In this document: positions 15,487 through 15,608 of the stretch, piece by piece
Layout: every line of letters starts with the position of its first letter
How positions within the stretch are numbered: the stretch's first letter is position 1
Assembly (NCBI GenBank): GCA_025449515.1
Contig: JANWJI010000182.1
Coordinates: 1-15,608, forward strand
Direction: 5' to 3'
DNA: 15,608 bases
From: Nitrososphaeraceae archaeon
GTDB taxonomy: Archaea > Thermoproteota > Nitrososphaeria > Nitrososphaerales > Nitrososphaeraceae
Program-made: the position numbers and the translations under genes
Notes under the pieces: generated by a model
What the model saw: only the letters and a program-made list of their open reading frames with translations
Databases searched by the model: none
Told to the model about the DNA's origin: nothing

Positions 15487-15608
15487 TACTCGAATAAACT
15501 GCAATCATTTTTTATTTATTTTAGAATTCATCAATGTTTTTGCAATAGCCCTTTCAATAATAGTGGTTGTTGTACTTCCAGACATAGGTGACATTATAGC
15601 TTACAAAC
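15487..15608. other. Right-edge sequence, coding unclear
   Basis: A plus-strand frame lacking a standard start codon (from about 15527) stays open to the edge and encodes a hydrophobic run (NVFAIALSIIVVVVLPDIG). A minus-strand frame from ATG in the same bases gives a 29-residue polar peptide ending NSKINKK. The two conflict, and more sequence to the right would be needed to choose. Confidence 0.25.

Noticed and set aside
15527..15608. Possible start of another exported protein at the right edge
   Set aside because: No ATG, GTG or TTG precedes the hydrophobic run, and a competing minus-strand frame overlaps it; evidence is insufficient.

Overview
The window reads as a piece of an AT-rich archaeal chromosome, most probably an ammonia-oxidising archaeon of the Nitrososphaerota (Nitrososphaera/Nitrosocosmicus-like). 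The reasons are inference from several signs: an overlapping archaeal mre11-rad50 pair, start codons lying about 25-30 bases below TATA-like boxes with no Shine-Dalgarno sequence (leaderless style), a tRNA without an encoded CCA, a stand-alone HMG-CoA synthase, an eight-helix sensor kinase with no receiver domain, exported proteins with Asp-box motifs, and long spacers with few genes.

Left part (1-1540): a minus-strand ribbon-helix-helix protein with a putative MEDS-like sensory half, and the 5' end of a second minus-strand gene running off the left edge. The palindrome TATCATGATA occurs in front of both genes, once directly upstream of the RHH gene's TATA box and twice before the edge gene. 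This looks like a small autoregulated unit controlling two genes. The spacer before mre11 carries three 9-bp direct repeats.

Centre-left (1541-6528): mre11 and rad50 overlap by 14 bases and form the DNA double-strand-break end-processing complex. They are followed by an NmrA-type NAD(P)-binding oxidoreductase gene broken by a frameshift that is best explained by loss of one copy of a CAAG tandem repeat.

Centre (6712-10180): a metallo-beta-lactamase-fold protein of the COG1237 type, a tRNA with anticodon GCT but a short (class I) variable loop and U73, a hairpin-rich and relatively GC-rich stretch that looks like an unidentified structured RNA, and HMG-CoA synthase of the mevalonate pathway, which supplies archaeal lipids.

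Right (10181-15608): a 1.2-kb spacer holding a tiny zinc-binding ORF without a normal start codon, a membrane histidine kinase (minus strand), and, divergently, two exported proteins: a membrane-anchored surface protein with beta-sandwich domains and a short Asp-box protein. Apart from mre11-rad50, the genes appear to be transcribed singly. I see no CRISPR array, transposase, integrase or obvious defence island. The least explained items are the operator-linked RHH pair, the odd tRNA and the candidate structured RNA.
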